DNA of 64,000 nucleotides from Clostridiaceae bacterium (GTDB lineage: Bacteria; Bacillota; Clostridia; Lachnospirales; Lachnospiraceae), in NCBI GenBank assembly GCA_910574345.1, contig CAJSZV010000020.1:1-64000 (forward strand). Direction: 5' to 3'. Every line of letters starts with the position of its first letter. The first letter of the stretch is position 1. Below, piece after piece: positions 34,547 through 42,680 of the stretch. Below the pieces are notes generated by a model that made no database searches, was not told the origin of the DNA, and worked only from the letters and a program-made list of their open reading frames with translations. A program made the translations under genes and the position numbers.

Positions 34547-36286
34547 TCAAAAGACATGTTCATCATCAGTCACAGGAGGAAGCCTTAGGGTTACACGGGT
34601 TCCCTCATTTGGAACGCTGTCTATGAAAAGTCCGTAATGTTCCCCGTAGATGAGCCGGATTGTCCGGCACACGCTGTAAAGTCCGAAATGAACCGTATCC
34701 GGTTTTTCGTCCTGAAAAGAAGCGCGGATGGCCTGGAGAGTTTCGCTGCTCATGCCGCTGCCGTTATCAATGACAGAGAGCTCCACATAATCATTCCATG
34801 ACATTCCCCTGACATTGATATGAATGGATTTCTTGTGCTTCATTCCATGGTTCAGACAGTTTTCCGCAATGGGCTGCAAAAGGTATTTGGGAAGCCGGTA
34901 GGAGTACAGGGATTCATCTACGTCCAGGGAATACCCAAGGCAGGCTCCAAAACGCATTTGCTGAAGGAAAAAATAGTCTTCTAAAAAATCCAGTTCTGTT
35001 TTCAAATCCGTTTCACTGTGCCCCTGTTCTATATTATAGCGCAGAAGCTTGGAAAGACATAAGATCATATTGGCTGCGATCTCCGGCTTCATAATTATGC
35101 TGTATCGTATGGATTCCAGTGTGTTGAACACAAAGTGGGGGTTAAACTGGCTTTTTAATTGTTTGATTTCCAAAATTTGTTTATAGTGGTTTAGCTCTTC
35201 GTTTTTTCTGATCATTTTTTTCAGATCCATGGCAAGGCGGTTTAAGGCGTTATTGAGAATCTGGAATTCATCAAAGGTCTGGTTGGTTAGCTGATAGTCC
35301 AGATCCCCCTGCCCTATATGCCTGGCAGCTTCCACCAGCTCATCAATAGCGGAAAGGTTGCGGTTGGTGAAGGAAGAGGAAAGGCGGAATATAAATAGGC
35401 TGCTTATGCCAAGAAGAAGTACAATAAAACAGGTTCCATAGGTCAAAAGCTGTTTTTGAAACATGAGAGAGCTGTAAGTAAACAGCTGAAAATTTCTGTC
35501 CGGCGTGGCGGAGCGGGAGATATAATAATCCCGGCCATGGAAGAAGCTTAAGGCCAGGGATTCCGGCGATGCATAATGTTTGGTGGATGCATAGATCTTG
35601 TCACTGGGAGCGCTGGAGTACTGGGTATCTATGATAATATTGTTGTACCGGTCAGTCACAACCACTCTTGAGAATTCATACTGCCATATGTGGTCATACA
35701 GATCGGAATATCTGAGATCGAAGATCAGGATTCTGCCGGGGCAGTTTACAGATTCGGGGATTTTTTTGGCAAACAGCAGGCTTCCCGTCTGATAATTGTC
35801 ATAATAAAGGTGATTGACCGTCACGTAGAACTGGTCGGGAGAATCCTTAAGGGTCAGGCAAATCCTGGTCAAAAGCTGACTTTCCATGAAAGTATCCAGA
35901 TTGTCCTTATAAAGATTGGTGGAAACGGGATGTAAGAGCGAGTCCATAAGCAGGAAATTGCAGCGGATTTTTTGGCTGTTGCAGAAATCATAAAGGGTGC
36001 GGTTGGTTCGGCTGACCCCATCCTTTTGACCGGACAGGGCTTTTTGAAGGTCGTCCGAGTACGCCAGACTCATGATCTTATGTTCATATTCTCCATAGAC
36101 AGAGCTTAAAAAACTGCGTATGGTGGATTCCTTTGACTTGGAAGAGGATAAAATATAGGTGTAGGAGTTGATGGAAATAAAAACGATAAAAACAAGATAC
36201 AATATGGTGATAATGGTAAAAGCATAGCGCAAATTTTTGATAAAGAGATAATCTCTGTACTTTCGGGGAAGCTTTTGCTGATCCAT
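34547..36286 (-). CDS. LytS/YesM-type sensor histidine kinase
   Basis: A 579-residue membrane kinase. TM1 (about 20-42), a large extracellular sensor domain (about 45-290), TM2 (about 295-315), HAMP (about 318-370), His_kinase domain with phosphoacceptor H384 in SQFNPHFVFNTLE, and HATPase_c with NCLNHGMKHK and DNGSGM. The ATG at 36286 is fixed by AAGGAG; the longer open frame to 36463 reads poorly and lacks an SD. Its stop is 21 nt from the response-regulator start, so they are an operon. It lies divergent to the AfuA-like binding protein and may sense the same substrate. Confidence 0.93.
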   Translation of the reverse strand: MDQQKLPRKYRDYLFIKNLRYAFTIITILYLVFIVFISINSYTYILSSSKSKESTIRSFLSSVYGEYEHKIMSLAYSDDLQKALSGQKDGVSRTNRTLYDFCNSQKIRCNFLLMDSLLHPVSTNLYKDNLDTFMESQLLTRICLTLKDSPDQFYVTVNHLYYDNYQTGSLLFAKKIPESVNCPGRILIFDLRYSDLYDHIWQYEFSRVVVTDRYNNIIIDTQYSSAPSDKIYASTKHYASPESLALSFFHGRDYYISRSATPDRNFQLFTYSSLMFQKQLLTYGTCFIVLLLGISSLFIFRLSSSFTNRNLSAIDELVEAARHIGQGDLDYQLTNQTFDEFQILNNALNRLAMDLKKMIRKNEELNHYKQILEIKQLKSQFNPHFVFNTLESIRYSIIMKPEIAANMILCLSKLLRYNIEQGHSETDLKTELDFLEDYFFLQQMRFGACLGYSLDVDESLYSYRLPKYLLQPIAENCLNHGMKHKKSIHINVRGMSWNDYVELSVIDNGSGMSSETLQAIRASFQDEKPDTVHFGLYSVCRTIRLIYGEHYGLFIDSVPNEGTRVTLRLPPVTDDEHVF

Positions 36287-36466
36287 AGGAACAACTCCTT
36301 CATAAAAGTGGTCTTTAATAGCATAAGCGAAAGTAAGAAAATTATCAATAGAAGTTGTTTTTTTTACGCTTTTTATGCAGAAAGTCGTATTTAAGAAAGA
36401 TAAACAGAATGATACCATTGAATTGTCAGAATAAACAAGGAGATATTTGCGAAGGAGGGGCAACGA

Positions 36467-37588
36467 ATGAAGAAAAATTTATGGAAACTTGTTGGCGGTA
36501 TGGCTATGGCAGCGGTGCTTTCCGGATGTTCAGGCAAGGGGGCCGAGACGCCGGCTGCGTCCTCAGCACCTGCCCAGAAGACCGAGACAAAGGCGCCTGA
36601 GGAAACAGAAAAGCAGAGCCAGTCAGGGCAGGACAATGCAGAGGAAAATATTCTGGTTCTCTATACGGCCAGAAGCGAGCAGCTCAATGATGCGATTATC
36701 CCAGGGTTTGAAGCGGAGACGGGAATCAAAGTCGAGATTATAACAGGAACTACGGGAGAGTGCTTAAAGAGAGTGCAGTCTGAGACAGCCAATCCGGGCG
36801 GAGACATATTGTGGGCAGCGGATGAGACCATGCTTGCCAGCTATCAGGATCTGTTTATGCAGTATGTATCCTCGGAAAACGACAATATGATGGATGGATT
36901 TAAGAATAAGTCCGGGTATTTCACGCCTGCCTTTGCGGATCCCACGGTTATGATTATCAATAAAAATCTGATCGGAGATATAAAGATTGAGGGGTTTGCA
37001 GACCTTTTGAATCCGGAATTAAAGGGAAAGATCGCTTTTGGCGATCCTACAACCTTAAGTTCCGCATACCAGAGCCTGGTTGCCATGCTGTATGGAATGG
37101 GCAAGGACGGAGACCCCATGTCTGAGGAAGCGTGGAACTTTATTGATGAATTTATCGCCAATGTGGACGGCAAATATGCCAACGGCGGCAGCCAGGTTCC
37201 GAAAAGCGTGGCGGAGGGTGAGTATATCGTAGGCCTTACCTGGGAGGACCCGGTTGTGAATTACATCAGAAACGGAGCGCCGGTGGAACTTATCTTCCCC
37301 AAGGAAGGAGCTATCTTCCCAGGTGAGTCCGTTCAGATTATAAACGGATGCAAACATCCGGAAAATGCCAAGAAATTTGTGGATTACATGTTAAGTGAAA
37401 AGGCTCAGAGCTTTGTAGGACAGAATCTCAACGCCCGGCCCTTAAGAAAAGGGGTGGAGCTGGGAGATCACATGGTTCCCACAGAAGATGTTACCATATC
37501 ATCAGTCTACGACGAGGCGTGGGCGGCGGAGAACAAGAGCCGCATTACGGAAATGTTTACTGAGCATAGAGAGGATTCTATGAATTAG
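36467..37588 (+). CDS. AfuA-like ABC transporter substrate-binding lipoprotein
   Basis: A 373-residue lipoprotein: signal and lipobox MAMAAVLSGCSG, a Thr/Glu/Ala-rich spacer (about 25-60), then a type-2 periplasmic-binding fold (ILVLYTARSEQLNDAIIPGF, PGGDILWAADETML, LTWEDPVVNYIRNGAP, PKEGAIFPGESV). The family was first annotated for ferric iron, but members such as AfuA bind sugar phosphates and others bind phosphonates. The Fe-binding tyrosine pair typical of FbpA is not evident. Neighbouring GDPD and kinase genes point to a phosphate ester. GAAGGAGGGG precedes ATG 36467. First gene of a likely seven-gene run. Confidence 0.88.
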   Translation: MKKNLWKLVGGMAMAAVLSGCSGKGAETPAASSAPAQKTETKAPEETEKQSQSGQDNAEENILVLYTARSEQLNDAIIPGFEAETGIKVEIITGTTGECLKRVQSETANPGGDILWAADETMLASYQDLFMQYVSSENDNMMDGFKNKSGYFTPAFADPTVMIINKNLIGDIKIEGFADLLNPELKGKIAFGDPTTLSSAYQSLVAMLYGMGKDGDPMSEEAWNFIDEFIANVDGKYANGGSQVPKSVAEGEYIVGLTWEDPVVNYIRNGAPVELIFPKEGAIFPGESVQIINGCKHPENAKKFVDYMLSEKAQSFVGQNLNARPLRKGVELGDHMVPTEDVTISSVYDEAWAAENKSRITEMFTEHREDSMN

Positions 37589-37607
37589 AAAAGATAGGAG
37601 CTGGCAT

Positions 37608-38717
37608 ATGAGCGTAGCAATTAAGATTGACAATGTGACAAAGCGTTATGGAGACCACACCGTAATCAAAGGATTGTCGGCAGAGATCCGGCCGGGAGAA
37701 TTCTTTACCCTATTAGGACCGTCAGGATGCGGCAAGACTACATTGCTGCGCATGATCATCGGGTTTAATTCCATTGAAGAGGGGACCATTGGGGTCAATG
37801 ACACCGTAATCAATGATGTTCCGGTGAATAAAAGGAATATGGGTATGGTCTTCCAGGACTATGCCGTATTTCCCCATATGACTGTGGGAGATAATGTGGG
37901 TTTTGGACTGAAGATGAAAAAAATGAACAAGGATGAGACCCGCAGAGAAGTAGACCGGATTTTGGAAGTAGTGAAAATAAAAGACTTAAGGGACCGTATG
38001 CCAGCGGCCCTTTCAGGCGGCCAGCGGCAGAGGGTGGCTTTGGCCAGGGCGATTGTCATCCAGCCCGAGGTGCTTTTAATGGATGAACCTTTGTCCAATC
38101 TAGATGCGAAGCTGAGAGTGGAGATGAGAAATGCCATTAAAAGCATTCAGCATCAGATCGGAATCACTACGGTGTATGTAACCCATGACCAGGAGGAAGC
38201 CTTAGCGGTCTCCGACAGGATTGCCGTTATGAATGACGGAATTATCCAGCAGATCGGCACTCCCAGGCAGATCTATAAGCGCCCGGCCAATGGTTTTGTG
38301 GCGACATTTATCGGACAGAGCAATATGATTCAGGCGGTCATTGTGAAAAAGGGAGAAAGGGTGTTTTTGGAATTTTCCGATGATTTTCTCCTTGAGATGA
38401 AGAATTTGTCAGATCAGGCGGAGCACGGACAGAAGGTGTGCGTATCCGTGAGGCCGGAAGAATTTGAGATGGCGGCGGATTCCCGTACAGAGGGCATAAG
38501 GGCCGTTATCAGGAGCAGCGTGTTTTTAGGGGCAGCCATCCATTACTTCCTGGAAGATATGGCAGGCCGGGAGATGGAGGTAATCAGCAGCACGGATCAG
38601 GAGGATGTGACGGAGGAGGGAAAAGAGGTAAGACTGATTCCGGCGGCATCTAAGATTAATGTTTTTACGGAAGACGGCGCGCGCTCTCTGATTCATGAGA
38701 GAGGAGGAGTGGGATGA
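37608..38717 (+). CDS. ABC transporter ATPase (AfuC/PotA-like)
   Basis: A 369-residue cytoplasmic ATPase. Walker A GPSGCGKTT (37-45), signature LSGGQRQRVALARA, Walker B VLLMDEPLSNLDAKLR, switch His in VYVTHDQEEALA, followed by a C-terminal TOBE-type regulatory domain (about 240-369). It powers import by the fused permease encoded next; the genes overlap by 4 nt (ATG 38714). Confidence 0.95.
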   Translation: MSVAIKIDNVTKRYGDHTVIKGLSAEIRPGEFFTLLGPSGCGKTTLLRMIIGFNSIEEGTIGVNDTVINDVPVNKRNMGMVFQDYAVFPHMTVGDNVGFGLKMKKMNKDETRREVDRILEVVKIKDLRDRMPAALSGGQRQRVALARAIVIQPEVLLMDEPLSNLDAKLRVEMRNAIKSIQHQIGITTVYVTHDQEEALAVSDRIAVMNDGIIQQIGTPRQIYKRPANGFVATFIGQSNMIQAVIVKKGERVFLEFSDDFLLEMKNLSDQAEHGQKVCVSVRPEEFEMAADSRTEGIRAVIRSSVFLGAAIHYFLEDMAGREMEVISSTDQEDVTEEGKEVRLIPAASKINVFTEDGARSLIHERGGVG

Positions 38718-40375
38718 TGTCTTCAAAAAAGAGATGGAATCTCTGGCTGGCCATAGGTTCTGTTCTTCTGGCCCTTCTCCTTTTGTTTGTCGTATTTCCC
38801 CTGGTGCTGATCTTGTATAAAAGTGTTCTGGCGCCTGGAGACGGGGGATTTACCTTACAGTATTTTCAGAAGTTTTTTTCAAAAAAATATTACTGGAGCA
38901 CGATTATCAACAGTTTTAAGGTGACTGTCTGTTCTACCATTCTCTCTGTTATGATCGGCATGCCTTTGGCATATCTCATGAGAAGTACGAAGATCGCCGG
39001 AGAGCGGATACTGAACCTTTTGATTATTATTTCCTATGTGTCTCCGCCCTTTATCGGAGCCTATGCCTGGATTCAGCTTTTGGGGAGAAACGGACTTCTG
39101 ACCAAAGCCGTGAATTTCCTGTTTCAGTGTTCTTTTGAGGGGATTTATGGTTTTGCCGGAATCGTGCTGGTGTTCTCTCTCCAGACCTTTCCCCTGGTGT
39201 ATCTTTACGTGTCAGGCGCCCTCAAGAATATGGATAATTCCTTTATCGAGGCGGCGGAGAGTCTGGGATGTGTGGGTATCCGGCGAATGTGGCAGATCAT
39301 CGTTCCTCTGATTATGCCCACTCTGCTGGCAAGCGCTCTTTTGGTATTTATTCATGTGTTCTGTGATTTCGGAACTCCTATGCTTATCGGCGAGGGCTAC
39401 CGCACTTTCCCGACTCTGCTTTACAACCAGTTTATGGGGGAGGTTAAGGCGGATGATAATTTCGCCGCGGCCCTTTGTGTCCTCAGTATCTTTTTTATCA
39501 TGGTACTGCTTATGCTTCAAAAGCTGCTGGCAAAAAGATGGTCATTCTCCATGTCTTCTATGCGGCCTCTGATGCCCAAAAAGAAGGAAGGCATCCAGAA
39601 TATTCTGATTCATGGCTACACATACCTGGTAATTGCCTTTGCCCTGATTCCCCAGGTAACGGTTATTGTCACATCCTTCATGGAGATCAAGGGCGGGGTG
39701 GTGTATACAGGCGTATTTTCACTGGACAATTATAAAAATGTACTGCTGACCAAGGATAATACGGCGATTTTTAATACCTATAAGTTTGGATTGTGCGCAA
39801 TCATTCTGGTGCTGATTGTGGGGGTCCTGACGGCTTACCTGACTGCCAGGAAACCGTCCTGGGTCAGTTCGGGGCTGGACATGATCTCCATGCTGCCTTT
39901 TGTGATTCCTGGCACCGTGCTTAGCATTGCGTTTTTATATGCATTTAACAAACCGCCTGTCTATATTTCCGGCACGGCTGTGATCCTGATTATTGCCCTG
40001 GCAATCCGCAGGATGCCTTATACCATACGCTCCAGCAATGCGATTATCGCACAGATCAGTCCCAGTATGGAGGAGGCTTCCGTCAGCCTTGGGGCATCGG
40101 AGTGGACTACCTTTTTTCAGATCATCCTTCCCATGATGGCTCCGGGAGTGATGTCGGGGGCGGTTATGAGCTGGATTACCATTATATGTGAACTCAGCGC
40201 ATCCATTATTCTCTATACTACAAGAACAAGAACCCTTGCAGTGGCCGTATATTCGGAAGTGGTGAAAAATAATTATGGGAATGCGGCTGTGTACGCCACA
40301 ATTCTTACCTTGACGTCCGTGATATCCCTGGCGCTGTTTTTCAAGGTGAGCGGGAAGCAGGATATCAGCATCTAG
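38714..40375 (+). CDS. ABC transporter permease, two fused permease domains (AfuB-like)
   Basis: A 553-residue polytopic membrane protein with about 12 TM segments. Both halves carry a BPD_transp_1 domain: the first with the EAA-type loop EAAESLGCVGIRRMWQIIVP, the second with EEASVSLGASEWTTFFQIIL. This duplicated architecture is typical of FbpB/AfuB permeases, so one chain forms the whole channel. Coupled by overlap to the ATPase gene. Followed after 19 nt by the GDPD gene. Confidence 0.95.
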   Translation: MMSSKKRWNLWLAIGSVLLALLLLFVVFPLVLILYKSVLAPGDGGFTLQYFQKFFSKKYYWSTIINSFKVTVCSTILSVMIGMPLAYLMRSTKIAGERILNLLIIISYVSPPFIGAYAWIQLLGRNGLLTKAVNFLFQCSFEGIYGFAGIVLVFSLQTFPLVYLYVSGALKNMDNSFIEAAESLGCVGIRRMWQIIVPLIMPTLLASALLVFIHVFCDFGTPMLIGEGYRTFPTLLYNQFMGEVKADDNFAAALCVLSIFFIMVLLMLQKLLAKRWSFSMSSMRPLMPKKKEGIQNILIHGYTYLVIAFALIPQVTVIVTSFMEIKGGVVYTGVFSLDNYKNVLLTKDNTAIFNTYKFGLCAIILVLIVGVLTAYLTARKPSWVSSGLDMISMLPFVIPGTVLSIAFLYAFNKPPVYISGTAVILIIALAIRRMPYTIRSSNAIIAQISPSMEEASVSLGASEWTTFFQIILPMMAPGVMSGAVMSWITIICELSASIILYTTRTRTLAVAVYSEVVKNNYGNAAVYATILTLTSVISLALFFKVSGKQDISI

Positions 40376-40394
40376 AGAAAGGCGGTTGTATTAT

Positions 40395-41048
40395 ATGGAT
40401 AAGAGTTACAAAGTAATTGCTCATACAGGGTGTATGGGCACGATGATGAATCAGTTGGAGTCTGTCAGAAAAGCTCTGGAATATGAGGTGGATTATATTG
40501 AGGTGGATGTGCGGTTTGGAGCTGACGGACCGATTTTGACCCATAATCTTCCTGAGGAAGGAAAAGGGTGCATATTGCTGAGGGATGTGCTGCCTGTGAT
40601 ACAGAAGGTCCCCGGTGTGGGGATAGCCTTGGATTTGAAAGAGTGGGACAGGGTGAGAGAGACGGTTGAGGTCCTGGATCAGTATGGAATGAGAGACAGG
40701 GCTGTTTATCTGGGGAATTTTATGGGGGATATGGACCATATGAAAGAGAATGGGGGAGGTGTTCCCTGTTTTCCAAATGTGTACCGGGAGCAGATAAAGG
40801 GGCGCTCGGCGAGGGAACTGGATGAAACAGCCAGGGAGGCGGCAAAGAGGGGCGCTCAGGCTGTGGGGATGAATTATCTTGCAGTGACAAAGGAGGTGGT
40901 GGAGGCTTTTCACAGGCACGGAGTGGGTGTTTCTGTGTGGACTGTGGATGAACAGGACGCAGTGACGGACATGAGGGACATAGGAGTTGACTTTATAACG
41001 TCAGATCGGCTGGATTTTATTACGGACAGAATGTTTAGAGAAAACTAA
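40395..41048 (+). CDS. Glycerophosphodiester phosphodiesterase family protein
   Basis: A 217-residue GDPD-family enzyme expected to split glycerophosphodiesters to glycerol 3-phosphate and an alcohol such as choline. VIAHTGCMG gives the N-terminal His, DYIEVDVRFGADGPILTHN the EVDV metal site and second His, and GVGVSVWTVDEQDAV the C-terminal strand; FITSDRLDF is the usual end. No signal peptide, so it acts in the cytoplasm on an imported substrate. I prefer ATG 40395 over TTG 40386. Placement directly after the permease suggests that the transporter imports its substrate. Confidence 0.88.
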   Translation: MDKSYKVIAHTGCMGTMMNQLESVRKALEYEVDYIEVDVRFGADGPILTHNLPEEGKGCILLRDVLPVIQKVPGVGIALDLKEWDRVRETVEVLDQYGMRDRAVYLGNFMGDMDHMKENGGGVPCFPNVYREQIKGRSARELDETAREAAKRGAQAVGMNYLAVTKEVVEAFHRHGVGVSVWTVDEQDAVTDMRDIGVDFITSDRLDFITDRMFREN

Positions 41049-41133
41049 TAATTTGTTCACACCTAGTACAGAGGTTTTGTGTATACTCATGTTAAGATTC
41101 CTGGAAGAAGGGAATTAAGACAAGGAGATATGA

Positions 41134-41544
41134 ATGAACATATTATTTTTTTTGACCCCCAAAAGCGAAGTGGCATACATCTATGATGATCAGACACTGC
41201 GCCAGGCGCTGGAGATTATGGAGTATCACCGGTATACGGCTGTTCCCGTGATCAATAAACTTGGAAAATACATAGGAACCATTACCGAAGGAGATATGCT
41301 CTGGGGAATTAAGAATCAGTACAACTTAAGCCTCAAAGGAGCGGAACATATGCCGGTGACCACCATTCCCAGAAGATCCGATAACCACCCGGTGTCCATC
41401 AATGCCACCATGGAGGATATGATTGACAAGGCTCTGAACCAGAATTTTGTACCCGTAGTTGACGATCAGGAGAATTTCATCGGGATTATTACCAGGAAGG
41501 ATATTATCCGCTATTGTTACGAACAGCTGCGGGACGAGGGGTGA
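41134..41544 (+). CDS. Two-CBS-domain protein
   Basis: A 136-residue protein made of two CBS motifs (LRQALEIMEYHRYTAVPVIN with IGTITEGDML; MEDMIDKALNQNFVPVVDDQ with IGIITRKDII). CBS pairs bind adenosyl nucleotides and regulate partner proteins. It stands alone here and may control the adjoining kinase or the transporter. AAGGAGATATGA precedes ATG 41134; an AT-rich 85-nt gap before it contains a TATACT hexamer (41082-41087) that may be a -10. Confidence 0.9.
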   Translation: MNILFFLTPKSEVAYIYDDQTLRQALEIMEYHRYTAVPVINKLGKYIGTITEGDMLWGIKNQYNLSLKGAEHMPVTTIPRRSDNHPVSINATMEDMIDKALNQNFVPVVDDQENFIGIITRKDIIRYCYEQLRDEG

Positions 41545-41572
41545 CGGGGAAGAGAGTCACAGGGGAAGAGAC

Positions 41573-42580
41573 ATGAACTTTCAGAGGCTGGAAAGTTATA
41601 AGAAAGCGGCGGCACAGGCGTGCCGGTACTATGGACACAGAGCGTTACGGAATGTAAGCCTTCTCTGTCTTTCGGAGAATGCGACCTTTCTTTTGGCAGA
41701 AGATTCTCGTGATAAGTTCCGGGCGGTTATGCGGGTAGCCAGAGTCGGATATCACAGCCGGGCGGAGATTGAGGCCGAGCTCAGATGGCTTGAACATCTT
41801 GGAAAGTCAGATGCAGTGAGGGCAGTTTATCCGGTTTCCAATATCCGGGGGAATCTTTTGACGCAGGTGGAAGAAGAAAGGCAAGTATACGTGTGTGTTG
41901 TATTTCAGTATTTGGAAGGGCATACCTTAAACCCCAGGCAGGACTTAAGCGCTGCGGCGGATTTTAGACAGACAGGACGGACAGCGGCCCTGCTTCACAG
42001 GGACGCCATGGACTGGAAAGAGAGCGGAACCCTTTTAAGGCCCCATTGGAATTATGAGAACATGGTCGGAACCCATGGTCTGTTCGGCAATTGGAGAGAA
42101 TGCAGGGAATTGGATTTCCGGGGATATGACACTATTGACCTGGCATGCCGCCGGATCAGACAGAGGCTTGAGAATTATGGAAAGAATGAAAATAACTATG
42201 GTCTGATTCATGCCGATCTGCGGGCGGCCAATCTTTTAAAAGACGGTTCCGTGCTCCATGTCCTGGACTTTGATGACTGCGGTTTCGGATGGCATCTCTA
42301 TGATCTGGCTGCGTCTGTGAGTTTTATAGAAGACGACCTGCGGTTGGGCCAGTGGATTGGGGCATGGCTGGAAGGGTATCAGAGCGTACTTCCTCTGGAG
42401 AAAAGAGATCTTTTGGAGATACCTACTTTTATTATGGCCAGAAGGATTCAGCTTTTGGCCTGGCTTACAAGCCACGAGGATTCGGATCCCGTAAAGGGAC
42501 AGTATCCGGGATTTGCCGGAGAGACTGTGAGACTGGCGGGAGAGTATGAAAGGTATCTTTTAAACCATTTACATGAATAA
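41573..42580 (+). CDS. APH/choline-kinase-like phosphotransferase
   Basis: A 335-residue kinase-fold protein. Catalytic loop LIHADLRAANLL (H-x-D-x4-N) and metal-binding DFDDCGFGW are clear; the N-lobe holds ATFLLAEDSRDKFRAVMRVA. APH-family members phosphorylate small alcohols (choline, ethanolamine, homoserine, aminoglycosides). Beside a GDPD it could phosphorylate the alcohol released from a glycerophosphodiester, an inference from context. GGGGAAGAG precedes ATG 41573; the longer frame from 41459 overlaps the CBS gene and is rejected. The gap to the CBS gene is 28 nt. Confidence 0.85.
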   Translation: MNFQRLESYKKAAAQACRYYGHRALRNVSLLCLSENATFLLAEDSRDKFRAVMRVARVGYHSRAEIEAELRWLEHLGKSDAVRAVYPVSNIRGNLLTQVEEERQVYVCVVFQYLEGHTLNPRQDLSAAADFRQTGRTAALLHRDAMDWKESGTLLRPHWNYENMVGTHGLFGNWRECRELDFRGYDTIDLACRRIRQRLENYGKNENNYGLIHADLRAANLLKDGSVLHVLDFDDCGFGWHLYDLAASVSFIEDDLRLGQWIGAWLEGYQSVLPLEKRDLLEIPTFIMARRIQLLAWLTSHEDSDPVKGQYPGFAGETVRLAGEYERYLLNHLHE

Positions 42581-42617
42581 AGTATAAATTCATCAGAAAA
42601 AAACACATGGGAATTGT

Positions 42618-42674
42618 CTCCCTCAAAGGTTATAATTAGGTGCAAAAGACACATCTGTTATACCTTGAGGGAGG
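42618..42674. promoter_or_regulatory. Palindrome joining a -10 element and the SD of the heparinase gene
   Basis: CTCCCTCAAAGGTTATAA (42618-42635) is an inverted match of TTATACCTTGAGGGAG (42658-42673), with two single-base bulges. The left arm overlaps TATAAT (42631-42636), a candidate -10 without a good -35; the right arm contains the SD GAGGGAGG (42667-42674). It could be an operator, or an RNA stem hiding the SD if transcription starts further upstream. Confidence 0.5.
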
Positions 42675-42680
42675 TTTTTT

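Noticed and set aside
36287-36463. 59-codon N-terminal extension of the sensor kinase
   Set aside because: No SD, poor protein sequence, and it would run through the divergent promoter region; the ATG at 36286 has AAGGAG.
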